NCBI RefSeq assembly: GCF_000571935.1
Contig: NZ_ATAX01000036.1
Location: 1-64,000, forward strand
Source of the DNA: Ruminococcus flavefaciens 007c
GTDB taxonomy: Bacteria; Bacillota; Clostridia; Oscillospirales; Ruminococcaceae
Direction of reading: 5' to 3'
Length of the DNA stretch: 64,000 bases
Of the stretch, positions 37,807-46,605 are shown one piece after another. The translations under genes were made by a program, and so were the position numbers. The first letter of the stretch is position 1; every line of letters starts with the position of its first letter. The notes beneath the pieces were generated by a model that saw only the letters and a list, made by a program, of their open reading frames with translations, was not told where the DNA came from and ran no database searches.

Positions 37807-37848
37807 ATTTATAAGCTCACCTGTATCGCCGTCAATTACTGTAAAGTA
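37807..37848 (-). pseudogene. Relic of a DTGE-type module
   Basis: Fourteen minus-strand codons read YFTVIDGDTGELIN, nearly the module motif of the paralogue family (VTVTDGDTGELIP in paralogue A). They lie downstream of the stop at 37892 and are not joined to any open gene, so this appears to be a leftover of a deleted relative. Confidence 0.4.
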
Positions 37849-37891
37849 ACAGTATCAGTATCCGTGGTGTCTGTATAAGCTTGCAGTTTTG

Positions 37892-40405
37892 TCAATCATT
37901 CTGAGAAAGGTTTCGTTTCAGGGCGATAAGGTCAAATGAGTCCCATACGCCGTCACCGTTCAGATCGTAATCCGTTCCTTGCGGGATATCAGTCTTTTTG
38001 CCCAGCAGGAAATCCGATAGTTTTCTGACATCATCAGCCGTATAAGCGTTTTTTTCATTCGGGACGATCTTTACGTCATAGGAATTGACAAGAGCCGAGC
38101 CTTCATTATGGTAGGCGATAACCGAAGCGCTTGCCTCTGATATCATACCTGCGTCATAACCGAGAGCCCTGATCTTATTGACGATGTCCGATGCGTTGAC
38201 GGTATTTGCATATCGCTTGTATCCGTCGAAAACATCTTCGTCTTTTATATCATTCAAGGCGTGTTTGCGCGTCACGATTATGTATGCGTAATCGCAGCTG
38301 TTATAAGGAAATGCCGCTGCAACATCATATTCCGCGCCGCCGGATTCAATGGTACCCAGCTTTTCAAAATCATGGTAGGGCAGTGGAGGACTAATATTTT
38401 TCAGTATCATGTCTGGTTCTTCCTTATCAGCGATATAACCGTAAGGATTGCCGAAGAAGAAAAGAGGATCACCTTCCCATTTATCCGCTACAACGATAGT
38501 TGTGCCATTGAATTCGCCTTCGGGTACAGAACCATTGAAAAAGTTTCTGTTATTGCATTCGATAGAAGAGCCGATTATCCACCGTGACTCATCGTCCTTT
38601 GCGGAAAGTTCGCCCATATCTATGCTGTAATCGACGATTATGCTGCCATCGCCGTCGTATCCCAATGAGTTGGGGCCATCCTGTAAAAAGTAGCGTGAGA
38701 AGGAGAACTGCTTGAACTTGAAGGGGGATAAATTCAGATCATATCTGCTGATCCAGTCACATTTGGTTTTATCTACAGCATACTTGTACATCGTTGAGTT
38801 GCTTCCGACGGTTTTACCGTAAAGATCATTTTTATTAAGTGCGCTTGAGTACGGCTCATTCATAGGATCGTAGTTCTCATAAGCTTCCTTGAACTCATCA
38901 TCTTCCGCAATAAAATCAGAAAGAGTTACAACATTTCGTGTCAGTTCGGCTTTTCCCTTTGAGATACCGCAGTTGAACTGTGCTGTAAGCTTTCCGGGGC
39001 TTCCGAGAACTGCTCCCTGATCGTGTATATAGTCCACGAACGGTGCAAGTTCATGTTTAACGGATATCGTTCCCTTTTCGCTGTTCTTTATTGCATTTAC
39101 ATTTACGAAATAATAAACGAAAGTGAATATGGTCTTGAAGCTGCCCTGTGCACCGCTCAGACAGTAAAAAACATCATAATCACAGCCGTCAGCGGTTATT
39201 CTTCCGGCTTTGATGCCGCTTTGGGGAACAGCCCACTCTTTGCTGCAAGCATCGACTATGTACAACTCTGAATTGAATCTTGCCTCTTCTGTTTCCGGGC
39301 CTGCCATATCAGCATATGTACATACGCTGAATTTTCCCTGTGCGTCGAAGTCCAGGGAATAGTCGATACCTGAATCGGCAGCTACTTTGTACGACTGACC
39401 GCTGTCAAATGTCTTTCCGCGTTCAAACACCGAGGAGACCTCATAAGTATTGGCTGAATTGTCCCATTCGCTCTTGAATAATGACGGAGAGACAACTTCC
39501 ATATCAGAATTGTCATAGCAATTCATGTAATAATAGTAACCGTTTCTGACTCCGCTGTCAAAGCTGCTGATACGCAGGGGAGCCTGCTCGTCATCACACT
39601 GGTCGGGCAAAAGCTCGGGCATATTCTCTATCATAAGTCCGTTGTTATGTATATTTGCCTCGCCCTTTGAGGAGCTTGCCTCCACAAACCATGTGATATC
39701 TGTGATCTCTCCGATGTCAAAGCCTGTTTCCGCAACAGCTCCAAGCTTATCGGATATGCTTATTTTTCTGCTGTTATCAGTGTAATTGTTTGTTGGGACA
39801 GGAGTATCTCTGCGGCAAATGAACGATGTGCCGTTATTGTCTTCATAGGAATAGATAGTGTAGTTCACATCTTTTTTATCACTGTCATCGATACCGAAGA
39901 CAGTATAGTCGTTCATAATCTCGAATGACGCAAGTGTTCCGACTTTTTTGTAGCTTTCATTATTCCTGATGGAAGCCGAAGGTGAGGAGTTCTCATCTGT
40001 TTCAAGGATAGTAATGGTATTACCGTTTTTATTATGAAGTCTTATTCCGAATTTTAAATAACCGTCGCCGTTGTACATCTTTTCGACTTCAATTCTTCTC
40101 CAGTATCTTATCATCATATCCCCGAGCTTCGAATACTCGACAGGCGAAGAAAACTTTACTCCTCTGACTGCTGAGAAGTCCTTTTCGTTGTCCCATTTGC
40201 AGTCAAAGCAGCCGTTTCCCTCTATGTCCAGAACGGGTTTGCTTTTTTCGTCACAGTTGGAATATTCATAGTAATAGCCTTTATCTATTCCGTTGCTGTC
40301 ATGGTCGATAACTATGCCTGCATTGCTGGAAGGAACGGATACCGAAGCTGTGCATATTGCTGCTGCGATGGCAGCAGAGATGAATTTCTTTCTTTGCCTG
40401 CTCAT
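37892..40405 (-). CDS. Secreted dockerin protein with GH11-like repeats
   Basis: 837 residues, ATG 40405, with AAAGGAG upstream. Signal peptide 1-29. Three regions (about 38-260, 283-490 and 555-780) resemble GH11 xylanase jelly rolls: NGIDKGYYYEYSN...CKWDN, then NGYYYYMNCYDN...SEWDN. In the second, SELYIVD matches the GH11 nucleophile motif with Glu380, but the acid/base position reads QFNCGISKG with Asn478. In the first, acid/base Glu242 (WFVEASSSKG) is kept but the nucleophile position is Thr130. The third keeps neither clearly. No single domain has both glutamates. The dockerin is at 785-833 (DYDLNGDGVWDSFDLIALKR), with a degenerate first repeat. Likely a non-catalytic or altered xylan-binding cellulosome component; the GH11 link is inferred. 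Confidence 0.65.
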   Translation of the reverse strand: MSRQRKKFISAAIAAAICTASVSVPSSNAGIVIDHDSNGIDKGYYYEYSNCDEKSKPVLDIEGNGCFDCKWDNEKDFSAVRGVKFSSPVEYSKLGDMMIRYWRRIEVEKMYNGDGYLKFGIRLHNKNGNTITILETDENSSPSASIRNNESYKKVGTLASFEIMNDYTVFGIDDSDKKDVNYTIYSYEDNNGTSFICRRDTPVPTNNYTDNSRKISISDKLGAVAETGFDIGEITDITWFVEASSSKGEANIHNNGLMIENMPELLPDQCDDEQAPLRISSFDSGVRNGYYYYMNCYDNSDMEVVSPSLFKSEWDNSANTYEVSSVFERGKTFDSGQSYKVAADSGIDYSLDFDAQGKFSVCTYADMAGPETEEARFNSELYIVDACSKEWAVPQSGIKAGRITADGCDYDVFYCLSGAQGSFKTIFTFVYYFVNVNAIKNSEKGTISVKHELAPFVDYIHDQGAVLGSPGKLTAQFNCGISKGKAELTRNVVTLSDFIAEDDEFKEAYENYDPMNEPYSSALNKNDLYGKTVGSNSTMYKYAVDKTKCDWISRYDLNLSPFKFKQFSFSRYFLQDGPNSLGYDGDGSIIVDYSIDMGELSAKDDESRWIIGSSIECNNRNFFNGSVPEGEFNGTTIVVADKWEGDPLFFFGNPYGYIADKEEPDMILKNISPPLPYHDFEKLGTIESGGAEYDVAAAFPYNSCDYAYIIVTRKHALNDIKDEDVFDGYKRYANTVNASDIVNKIRALGYDAGMISEASASVIAYHNEGSALVNSYDVKIVPNEKNAYTADDVRKLSDFLLGKKTDIPQGTDYDLNGDGVWDSFDLIALKRNLSQND

Positions 40406-40704
40406 GAGAAATACTCCTTTTTTAAGATGTCAGTGGTTAACTGCAATAAAATAATAGTATAATTCTTACCATAAATCAAGTCGATTGTTGCTACATTGTG
40501 TAAAATTGATATATTCTAAAGATCGGCAGGCAATGTACGTATTTGGATATGTTTTTTCAGAAATGGGGAATCATCGGGGATATTTGCAGAATTATGGCAC
40601 TTTATTGCAAAAACTCCTTTTCTTCTGCATGAATACAGGCTTGTTTCGGTTGTAGCCAATTGTTTTTTTATATACCATGATCCATATATGTGTAAATTTT
40701 CTCG

Positions 40705-40734
40705 TTGACTTTGGGTACGGGGGTGTGATATAAT
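40705..40734 (+). promoter_or_regulatory. Extended -10 promoter of the 40780 gene
   Basis: TTGACT (40705-40710), 18 nt, TATAAT (40729-40734) preceded by TGTGA. The rest of the gap from 40406 to 40704 shows no gene. Confidence 0.75.
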
Positions 40735-40779
40735 TATAAAGTTATATTTAGTCACAGGTTTATAGGAGGCAGCCTCGTT

Positions 40780-41526
40780 ATGCTGAAAAATATATTTGAC
40801 TCTGATGAATTAATTGTGTGCCGTCCGAATCCGGAGCTTTTGGAACATATCAAAAGTCATAATATGAAGATAGATAAGATAATAAAGAATACAAAGTGGA
40901 TCGCTCTTGCTTTTGTCATTTTCATGGCAGTTTTTTGGATCGGCGGAGATCTTGCAGGATGGAATTCAAGCTTGATACTGGTATTCGGACTACTTACAAT
41001 ATTTGGTTTCCCGCTGATTTGGGCATTAGCTGCGATATGGATCAGCAGACCGTCTGTAAAGCGGCGTTCGGATGAACTCTGTACTATGGCATTGGAGGAG
41101 ATGAATATTCCCGATGATAATAATGAAATAGAACTTTTATTTCCAAAGAATATTCAGGAGGATTTCCAGCTGAAAAAGGAATATCCCTTTACAAACGGAA
41201 TATACCTCAGTTACGCTGACAGTGAAGCTTTATATATTGTTGATGTCATTGGAACAGTAAGAATACCATACTCGCTCATGAGTCCATGGACAGAATCAGA
41301 TGGCAAGGCTAAAATTCGTCATTGGATTCATAGCGGATCTCCATCATTGTATTCAAAAAACGGAGTTAAGAAGAAAAGCAGCCTTTTTTCTCTGATACCG
41401 TTTATAGGTGGTTTTATACCGAATCACTACCTGATAACATATTCATATTCTGTAATTCGCACGGTGAATGCGGAGTATGTGTTATGTATTCCGTCATATG
41501 AATTGAATAATCTTTCGAGACGCTGA
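40780..41526 (+). CDS. Two-pass membrane protein, unknown
   Basis: 248 residues, ATG 40780 after TAGGAGG. Two hydrophobic segments (WIALAFVIFMAVFWIGG and LILVFGLLTIFGFPLIWALAAIW) at about 42-95 are followed by a soluble region with SYADSEALYIVDVIGTVRIPY, which resembles the strand pattern of bacterial PH-like (YcxB-type) domains. A further hydrophobic patch is SLIPFIGGFIP. I cannot assign a function. Confidence 0.55.
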   Translation: MLKNIFDSDELIVCRPNPELLEHIKSHNMKIDKIIKNTKWIALAFVIFMAVFWIGGDLAGWNSSLILVFGLLTIFGFPLIWALAAIWISRPSVKRRSDELCTMALEEMNIPDDNNEIELLFPKNIQEDFQLKKEYPFTNGIYLSYADSEALYIVDVIGTVRIPYSLMSPWTESDGKAKIRHWIHSGSPSLYSKNGVKKKSSLFSLIPFIGGFIPNHYLITYSYSVIRTVNAEYVLCIPSYELNNLSRR

Positions 41527-41605
41527 TTCATTGTTGAGTTCATAAATCATTTTTATGTATGCTCATTTTGTTTTATTCCGCTTCTCCTGCGATACACATA
41601 TATAT

Positions 41606-41637
41606 AAAGTCAGCCCTGAAAATGGGCTGACTTTTGT
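41606..41637 (+). terminator. Terminator of the 40780 gene
   Basis: AAAGTCAGCCC-TGAAAAT-GGGCTGACTTTT. Confidence 0.85.
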
Positions 41638-41685
41638 TATGATCTGTCAGACGATTTTTCTGACACCAAAAGTTCCTGAAAATAC

Positions 41686-41714
41686 TTGTATTACAAGCTC
41701 GGGTGTGATATAAT
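41686..41714 (+). promoter_or_regulatory. Extended -10 promoter of the dockerin/solute-binding gene
   Basis: TTGTAT (41686-41691), 17 nt, TATAAT (41709-41714) preceded by GGGTGTGA. Confidence 0.75.
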
Positions 41715-41761
41715 AAAAATATATAAATATATGGAAATGACAATATCAGGAGGATTAAATC

Positions 41762-43330
41762 ATGAAAATCAAACGTAATATCGCAGGCATTTCTGCTCTG
41801 GGGCTAATCGGAGCGCTTTCTTTAACTGCAGTTTCTACGTTAAGCAATAACGTCAAAGCCGATACAAAATTTGGCGATATCAATTCTGACGGCTATATTG
41901 ACGCTGTTGATGCTTCAATGATACTTAGCTATTACTCTTATGTTTCAACTGCCGAGGGGACTCCCATGACGTTAGAACAGTTCATGGCAAAGGATTCCGA
42001 TAAGACCGAACCTGAAACTTCAGATTCACCTGAAAAAGATGTCAGCCTCAGAACAGGCGGCGACACATTTACCCTTGTATCATGGAACCATGACGAAATA
42101 CCGAGTATGATCGCAAACTGGAAAGGCCTTGATGCCGAAGAAGTGATTGATAGTCTGTATTCCGAATCCGGAGAGGGAATAACAACGGCATCAGGTGCCA
42201 AAATTAACTTTATCAACTTAGGCACCTCAGGCGGAAGGGCTTCAGACAGCTATGATGAGATGTTCAATCAGGGTGAGGATATAGATATATACTTAGCCGA
42301 ACCGTACTGGGCTTTAAAGTATATGGATAATGATGCACTTTCTGCTCCTCTTTCATCTCTGGGCATAACCGAAAAAGATATGGGCGAATGGTATCCGTAT
42401 ACCAAGAAGCTTGCTCAAAACAGCAAGGGTGTATACAAAGCCGTTCCTTATTGTATTGCTCCCGGAGCTTTTGTATACCGTTCGGACATTGCGGAAAAGT
42501 ATCTCGGAGTTAAAAATCCCGAGGAAATGCAGGCAACTATTGGAGATTGGGATAAGTTCTCGAGCTCGGCTAAAACTATTGCAGAAAAAACAGGAGGAAA
42601 AATTGCTTTTGCCGATTCCATCGGAGGTATGTGGGAAGCATATTCCTGCGGAAGATTTGATTTTGTCACGAGCAACAATAAGCTGGATATGAGTGACGAT
42701 GTCAGAGCCTTTGCCGATATGGCTAAAGAACTCTGGGAAAACGGCGGTGTTGCAAAGAACAATCAGTGGACTGATGAATGGGTACAAAGCGGCCAGGAAG
42801 GCAATTGTATGGGCTATTTTGTGCCTTCATGGGCAATTTATTCAGGTAGCTTCATTTGTGATGCTGCTAAGAATCAGACCGGAAAATGGAGCATATGTTT
42901 AGGACCGCAGTCTTATTACTGGGGGGGCAATGAAATTCTCATCAACCCGTCTACCGATAACGGCGATGATGTAAAAAGCTTTGTTCTTTCTTTCGGTTTT
43001 AATTCCGGATGCATGATGCAGTACGCCAGACAGAGAAATAAGGATAATCATATGCCTAACAATATGTCTGTCAATGCGCAGCTTGCAAAGGAAAACTTTT
43101 ATCATGACACAGAGATGCAGGAAATACTGAATGCACAGAATTATTATGACGTTTTCGACCAGAGCGGAAGAAATATCGATATGAAGAAGTATACACATTA
43201 TGATGATACAATTAAAACCAATATCATAAGTGAGATACAAGAATCATATATTGAAAAAGGACGCAGCTGGGATGATACCATGACAGTTATCCGTGATAGG
43301 ACATTTGAGACCTATCCTGAGCTGAAATAA
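41762..43330 (+). CDS. Secreted solute-binding-like protein with N-terminal half dockerin
   Basis: 522 residues, ATG 41762 after AGGAGG. Signal peptide 1-33 (VKA/DTK) without a lipobox. Residues 36-75 are a single dockerin repeat (FGDINSDGYIDAVDASMILSYYSYVSTAEG) followed by a short acidic linker. From about 95 on it resembles an extracellular solute-binding protein of the sugar type: FTLVSWNHDEI, DIDIYLAEPYWALKYM, YKAVPYCIAPGAFVYRSDIA, MGYFVPSWAIY. Solute-binding proteins are normally lipid-anchored next to a permease; here there is neither lipobox nor transporter genes. The half dockerin matches the second repeat of the cohesin protein at 45390, so this may be a cellulosome-borne glycan-binding subunit (inference). 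Confidence 0.8.
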   Translation: MKIKRNIAGISALGLIGALSLTAVSTLSNNVKADTKFGDINSDGYIDAVDASMILSYYSYVSTAEGTPMTLEQFMAKDSDKTEPETSDSPEKDVSLRTGGDTFTLVSWNHDEIPSMIANWKGLDAEEVIDSLYSESGEGITTASGAKINFINLGTSGGRASDSYDEMFNQGEDIDIYLAEPYWALKYMDNDALSAPLSSLGITEKDMGEWYPYTKKLAQNSKGVYKAVPYCIAPGAFVYRSDIAEKYLGVKNPEEMQATIGDWDKFSSSAKTIAEKTGGKIAFADSIGGMWEAYSCGRFDFVTSNNKLDMSDDVRAFADMAKELWENGGVAKNNQWTDEWVQSGQEGNCMGYFVPSWAIYSGSFICDAAKNQTGKWSICLGPQSYYWGGNEILINPSTDNGDDVKSFVLSFGFNSGCMMQYARQRNKDNHMPNNMSVNAQLAKENFYHDTEMQEILNAQNYYDVFDQSGRNIDMKKYTHYDDTIKTNIISEIQESYIEKGRSWDDTMTVIRDRTFETYPELK

Positions 43331-43388
43331 GTAATCGGGATAGTCTGATGTCAGGTATCCGGCGTTTTTAATACTTATTTGCAGAATA

Positions 43389-43417
43389 AGTCAGCTCCTT
43401 ACGGGGCTGACTTTTTT
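43389..43417 (+). terminator. Terminator of the solute-binding gene
   Basis: AGTCAGCTCC-TTAC-GGGGCTGACT followed by TTTTT. Confidence 0.85.
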
Positions 43418-43579
43418 ATTTATCGTTTTTCTGACAGTGACAGCGGATGTTTCAATGAAAAATCCGCCTTTTATCCACCAAACCGTTAAAAAAAGAGTTG
43501 AACTATTGGGCTTTATGATATATGATATATATAATGGAATATTTTTTTCTGACATTTTTTCGGCCAAGGAGGAATGATT

Positions 43580-45217
43580 ATGGGCAAGATCAGGAGCTTT
43601 CTCGCAGGAACACTGGCATTTTTGGCAGCTTTAGCCCTGCCGAATGCGTCATTCTCACAGCTTGACACAAAGTCCGCAGGCACGGAAAGCTGCTTCTTTC
43701 ACGATACATTTGAAAACGGTTCGGACGGCTGGGAAGGAAGAGGCGGCGCTTCGGTCACCACAGCTGATACAGCCTATGCAGGTTCAAAGGCACTGACTGT
43801 TTCCGACAGAAAAAGCTCATGGCATGGCGCCATGAAAGCTCTTGATGCCGATGTATTCAAAGCAGGCGTGGAGTACAGCTTCAGCGCAGCTGTTTTGGGA
43901 ACCGGAAAAATGATGCTCTCGCTTCAGTATACAGATGCCTTGGGAAAGAATATTTACGATCACATTGCCGATGGCATATCTTCAGGTGATTATATAATAC
44001 TTGCAAATACAGAATATAAACTCCCCGAAGGCTCGGGATATATCCTTTATGTTGAAACAGAAGCAGGCACAGGGGATCTACTCATCGACGAAGTCATCGT
44101 ATCAGATGCAGAAAAGCCTGTCCCGGGAGACTTTGACTCCGACGGTTACCTTACATCCTTTGATCTTATCGGAGCAAGAAGGGCTCTGCTCAGTCATATG
44201 TCAGGCTCTGATGCAGGTATAAACATGAATATTGCCGATATTGACGGTGACGGAAGCTTTGCGGTAAACGATCTGGTCCTTTTAACAAAGTTCCTTCTCG
44301 GACAGGTAACGGAATTCCCGAAGCCCGTGGTCACAACAACTGTCACAACAGCGCCTCCCGTTCAGACAACTACCACAAGTCCTGTGAACGCAGGCAGCTA
44401 TATGGAAAGCATCCGCGATAAGATAACGGCAGATGTACCTTCTTCAGTCCTTAAAAATGCAGAAGGAAAAATTGAGCATATCACCTATTTCTCGAAGAAG
44501 GCCAACCGCAATAAAGGCGCCAATGTATGGCTACCGCCCGGATATGACAGCAGCAAGGAGTATCCTGTATTCTATGTAAATCACGGATACGGCGGCGATG
44601 AGTCCTCAATGATGAACGGTATGGGAGTCCGCGAGATAGCTACCAATCTTATCAAGAGCGGCGAGGCTGTTCCGATGATAATCGTTTTCACCAATCAGTA
44701 CACTGATCCGAACCATGCAGCACAGACAGGTAACGGTCAGGCAGATGTTCCGGGTTACGATAATTTCGTTGAGGATATGCCTGACAGCCTGATGCCCTAT
44801 ATCGAATCCCATTACCCGGTAAAAACAGGCCGTGAAAATACGGCGGTAGCAGGTTTTTCCATGGGCGGAAGAGAATCTCTCTACATAGGCATGAAGTGCT
44901 GCGATAAGGTCGGATATATCGGCGGCGGTGCACCTGCACCGGGTATATTCCCGACAAAGGATCAGTTCATGACTCATCCGGGTGTTATGAGTAAGGATGA
45001 GATGCGTATAGATCCGCCGTATTCACCCTATTTGCTGCTTATAGCAGGCGGAACCAGCGACACTATGGTAAATGACTTCCCGAAGCAGTACAGTGACCTC
45101 TTCACGCAGCACGGCACTGAGAACATATATCTTTCTGTACCAAGGGGCGGTCACGACAGCAGTACCGTTATACCTTTGATGTATAACTTTATAAAATATA
45201 TCTTCAAAGCGGGCTGA
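43580..45217 (+). CDS. CE1-type esterase with CBM and central dockerin
   Basis: 545 residues. ATG 43580 has AAGGAGG at 7-nt spacing; ATG 43574 is too close to it. Signal peptide about 1-26. A jelly-roll CBM (CBM22/CBM4-like, FHDTFENGSDGWEGRGGASV) spans about 40-180, a full dockerin 182-243 (GDFDSDGYLTSFDLIGARRA and DIDGDGSFAVNDLVLLTKFL), a Thr/Pro linker 248-270, then a CE1 alpha/beta hydrolase. The triad is visible: Ser427 in GFSMGG, Asp494 in GGTSDTMV, His525 in GGHDSS. It should remove acetyl or feruloyl groups from xylan outside the cell. The dockerin between CBM and catalytic domain, not at the end, is less usual. Confidence 0.92.
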   Translation: MGKIRSFLAGTLAFLAALALPNASFSQLDTKSAGTESCFFHDTFENGSDGWEGRGGASVTTADTAYAGSKALTVSDRKSSWHGAMKALDADVFKAGVEYSFSAAVLGTGKMMLSLQYTDALGKNIYDHIADGISSGDYIILANTEYKLPEGSGYILYVETEAGTGDLLIDEVIVSDAEKPVPGDFDSDGYLTSFDLIGARRALLSHMSGSDAGINMNIADIDGDGSFAVNDLVLLTKFLLGQVTEFPKPVVTTTVTTAPPVQTTTTSPVNAGSYMESIRDKITADVPSSVLKNAEGKIEHITYFSKKANRNKGANVWLPPGYDSSKEYPVFYVNHGYGGDESSMMNGMGVREIATNLIKSGEAVPMIIVFTNQYTDPNHAAQTGNGQADVPGYDNFVEDMPDSLMPYIESHYPVKTGRENTAVAGFSMGGRESLYIGMKCCDKVGYIGGGAPAPGIFPTKDQFMTHPGVMSKDEMRIDPPYSPYLLLIAGGTSDTMVNDFPKQYSDLFTQHGTENIYLSVPRGGHDSSTVIPLMYNFIKYIFKAG

Positions 45218-45275
45218 TATGACGGTTTCGGGACTGCGGAAAGCAGCCTGTCCTGCTGAAATGTACCCGATAATG

Positions 45276-45309
45276 AAAGCTCCTTCACTGCGGAGGAGCT
45301 TTCTTTTTT
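45276..45309 (+). terminator. Terminator of the CE1 esterase gene
   Basis: GAAAGCTCCT / AGGAGCTTTC followed by TTTTTT. Confidence 0.85.
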
Positions 45310-45314
45310 GTATA

Positions 45315-45343
45315 TTTACAATATATCGGTGATGTGATATAAT
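45315..45343 (+). promoter_or_regulatory. Extended -10 promoter of the cohesin-dockerin gene
   Basis: TTTACA (45315-45320), 17 nt, TATAAT (45338-45343) preceded by GATGTGA. Confidence 0.75.
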
Positions 45344-45389
45344 AAGACATATCCCGCAGAAACCATGTACAGATGACAGGAGGCAAACT

Positions 45390-46466
45390 ATGAAAAAAAG
45401 GAGCTTAAATCGCTTTATATCGCTGATAACAAGTTTCGCAGCAGTATTATCGTTTTATCATTTCTTTTCGGACAGCATCATAAAAACCAATTCGATAATG
45501 CCTTCAGTATTTGTTTCGGCAGACAGGGATACGATCGCTGAGTCTGACGGCATATCAGATAATCCCTATAACAGACAGGACGATATGGAAGTTGCCTATG
45601 ACGGCTCACGCTGGGTACAGCCAAAGGAATGGAACAAGCCGAAAATCAGTCCCAAGGATTATAAAGGCGGAATAATGCTGTATTTTGATAAGATCGGACT
45701 CGATCCCGAATATGCAAGAGGCAAGGTGCAGAGTGTATATTTTTGTCTGACGGGAGCAACGGAGCCTGTCAGCCACATCAAGTTCCACTTTTTTTATGAT
45801 ACAAGACTGACTGTCAGGAATAACACAAAAGGGGAGCTTCTGAATAAAGGCAGAGCGTTAAATGACTTCACCACAGGTTCTGCGATGGTCGAAGAGGGAG
45901 AGCTGGTATTCAATGCGTATTCAGATGAGGCCAAGCTGATTGACGGCTGTTTATTCACGGTTGATTTTATCGTCCCCGAAAATGCGGAGCAGGGCGATGT
46001 TTATCCGTTCGGTCTTTCATATGTGACAGACGATGCAGCGCCCGATACATTCATTGATTCGGAACAGAAGGACGCAGGCAAGCTTCAGATGACCTATGTA
46101 TTCACAAAGGGTATCCATAGCGGCTATATAAAGATCAACGGCGCGAAAAAAACAACTACCGCGGCTACGACTGCTGTGACCACTACAACAACGGCAGAGC
46201 CTGTATCTGCGGCTGAATATAAGCTCGGCGACATAAACGATGACGGCCTGATAAACTCTGTCGATGCTTCTTCGGTTCTTGCATATTATGCCAGAGTTTC
46301 AACAAAGCAGGACGGAGGATATACGGAAGAACAGCAGTTTGCAGCTGATGCTGACAGCGACGGACAGATAAATGCAGTTGATGCTTCAAATATTCTTGCC
46401 TACTATTCTTACGTTTCCACAACAAAAGAAGATATCATATCCTTTGAGAATTACATGAAAAAATAA
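45390..46466 (+). CDS. Cohesin-dockerin adaptor (ScaC-like scaffoldin)
   Basis: 358 residues, ATG 45390 after AGGAGG. Signal peptide about 1-44. Residues about 105-255 look like a cohesin: GKVQSVYFCLTGATEPVSHIKFHFFYD, later LFTVDFIVPENAEQGDVYPFGLSY. A Thr/Ala linker (258-275) leads to a complete dockerin with repeats LGDINDDGLINSVDASSVLAYY and DSDGQINAVDASNILAYYSY, ending with an extra helix. One cohesin plus one C-terminal dockerin is the plan of R. flavefaciens ScaC, an adaptor that changes binding specificity on the main scaffoldin. The cohesin call rests on pattern, not on a search. Its dockerin is of the same type as that of the protein at 41762. Confidence 0.75.
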   Translation: MKKRSLNRFISLITSFAAVLSFYHFFSDSIIKTNSIMPSVFVSADRDTIAESDGISDNPYNRQDDMEVAYDGSRWVQPKEWNKPKISPKDYKGGIMLYFDKIGLDPEYARGKVQSVYFCLTGATEPVSHIKFHFFYDTRLTVRNNTKGELLNKGRALNDFTTGSAMVEEGELVFNAYSDEAKLIDGCLFTVDFIVPENAEQGDVYPFGLSYVTDDAAPDTFIDSEQKDAGKLQMTYVFTKGIHSGYIKINGAKKTTTAATTAVTTTTTAEPVSAAEYKLGDINDDGLINSVDASSVLAYYARVSTKQDGGYTEEQQFAADADSDGQINAVDASNILAYYSYVSTTKEDIISFENYMKK

Positions 46467-46475
46467 TATGCCCAT

Positions 46476-46525
46476 CCTCTCAGAGCAGATACATAAAGGT
46501 CTGTGAACTCTGAGGGGTTTTTTTA
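46476..46525 (+). terminator. Terminator of the cohesin-dockerin gene
   Basis: CCTCTCAGAG / CTCTGAGGGG stem with a 22-nt loop, followed by TTTTTTT. Confidence 0.75.
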
Positions 46526-46605
46526 TGTCACATTCTGTTTTCTTAGTTCGTTATTTATTATAGAATGTCTTATTCACAAACTATTTGAAAAAAGGAGAAA
46601 TTATC

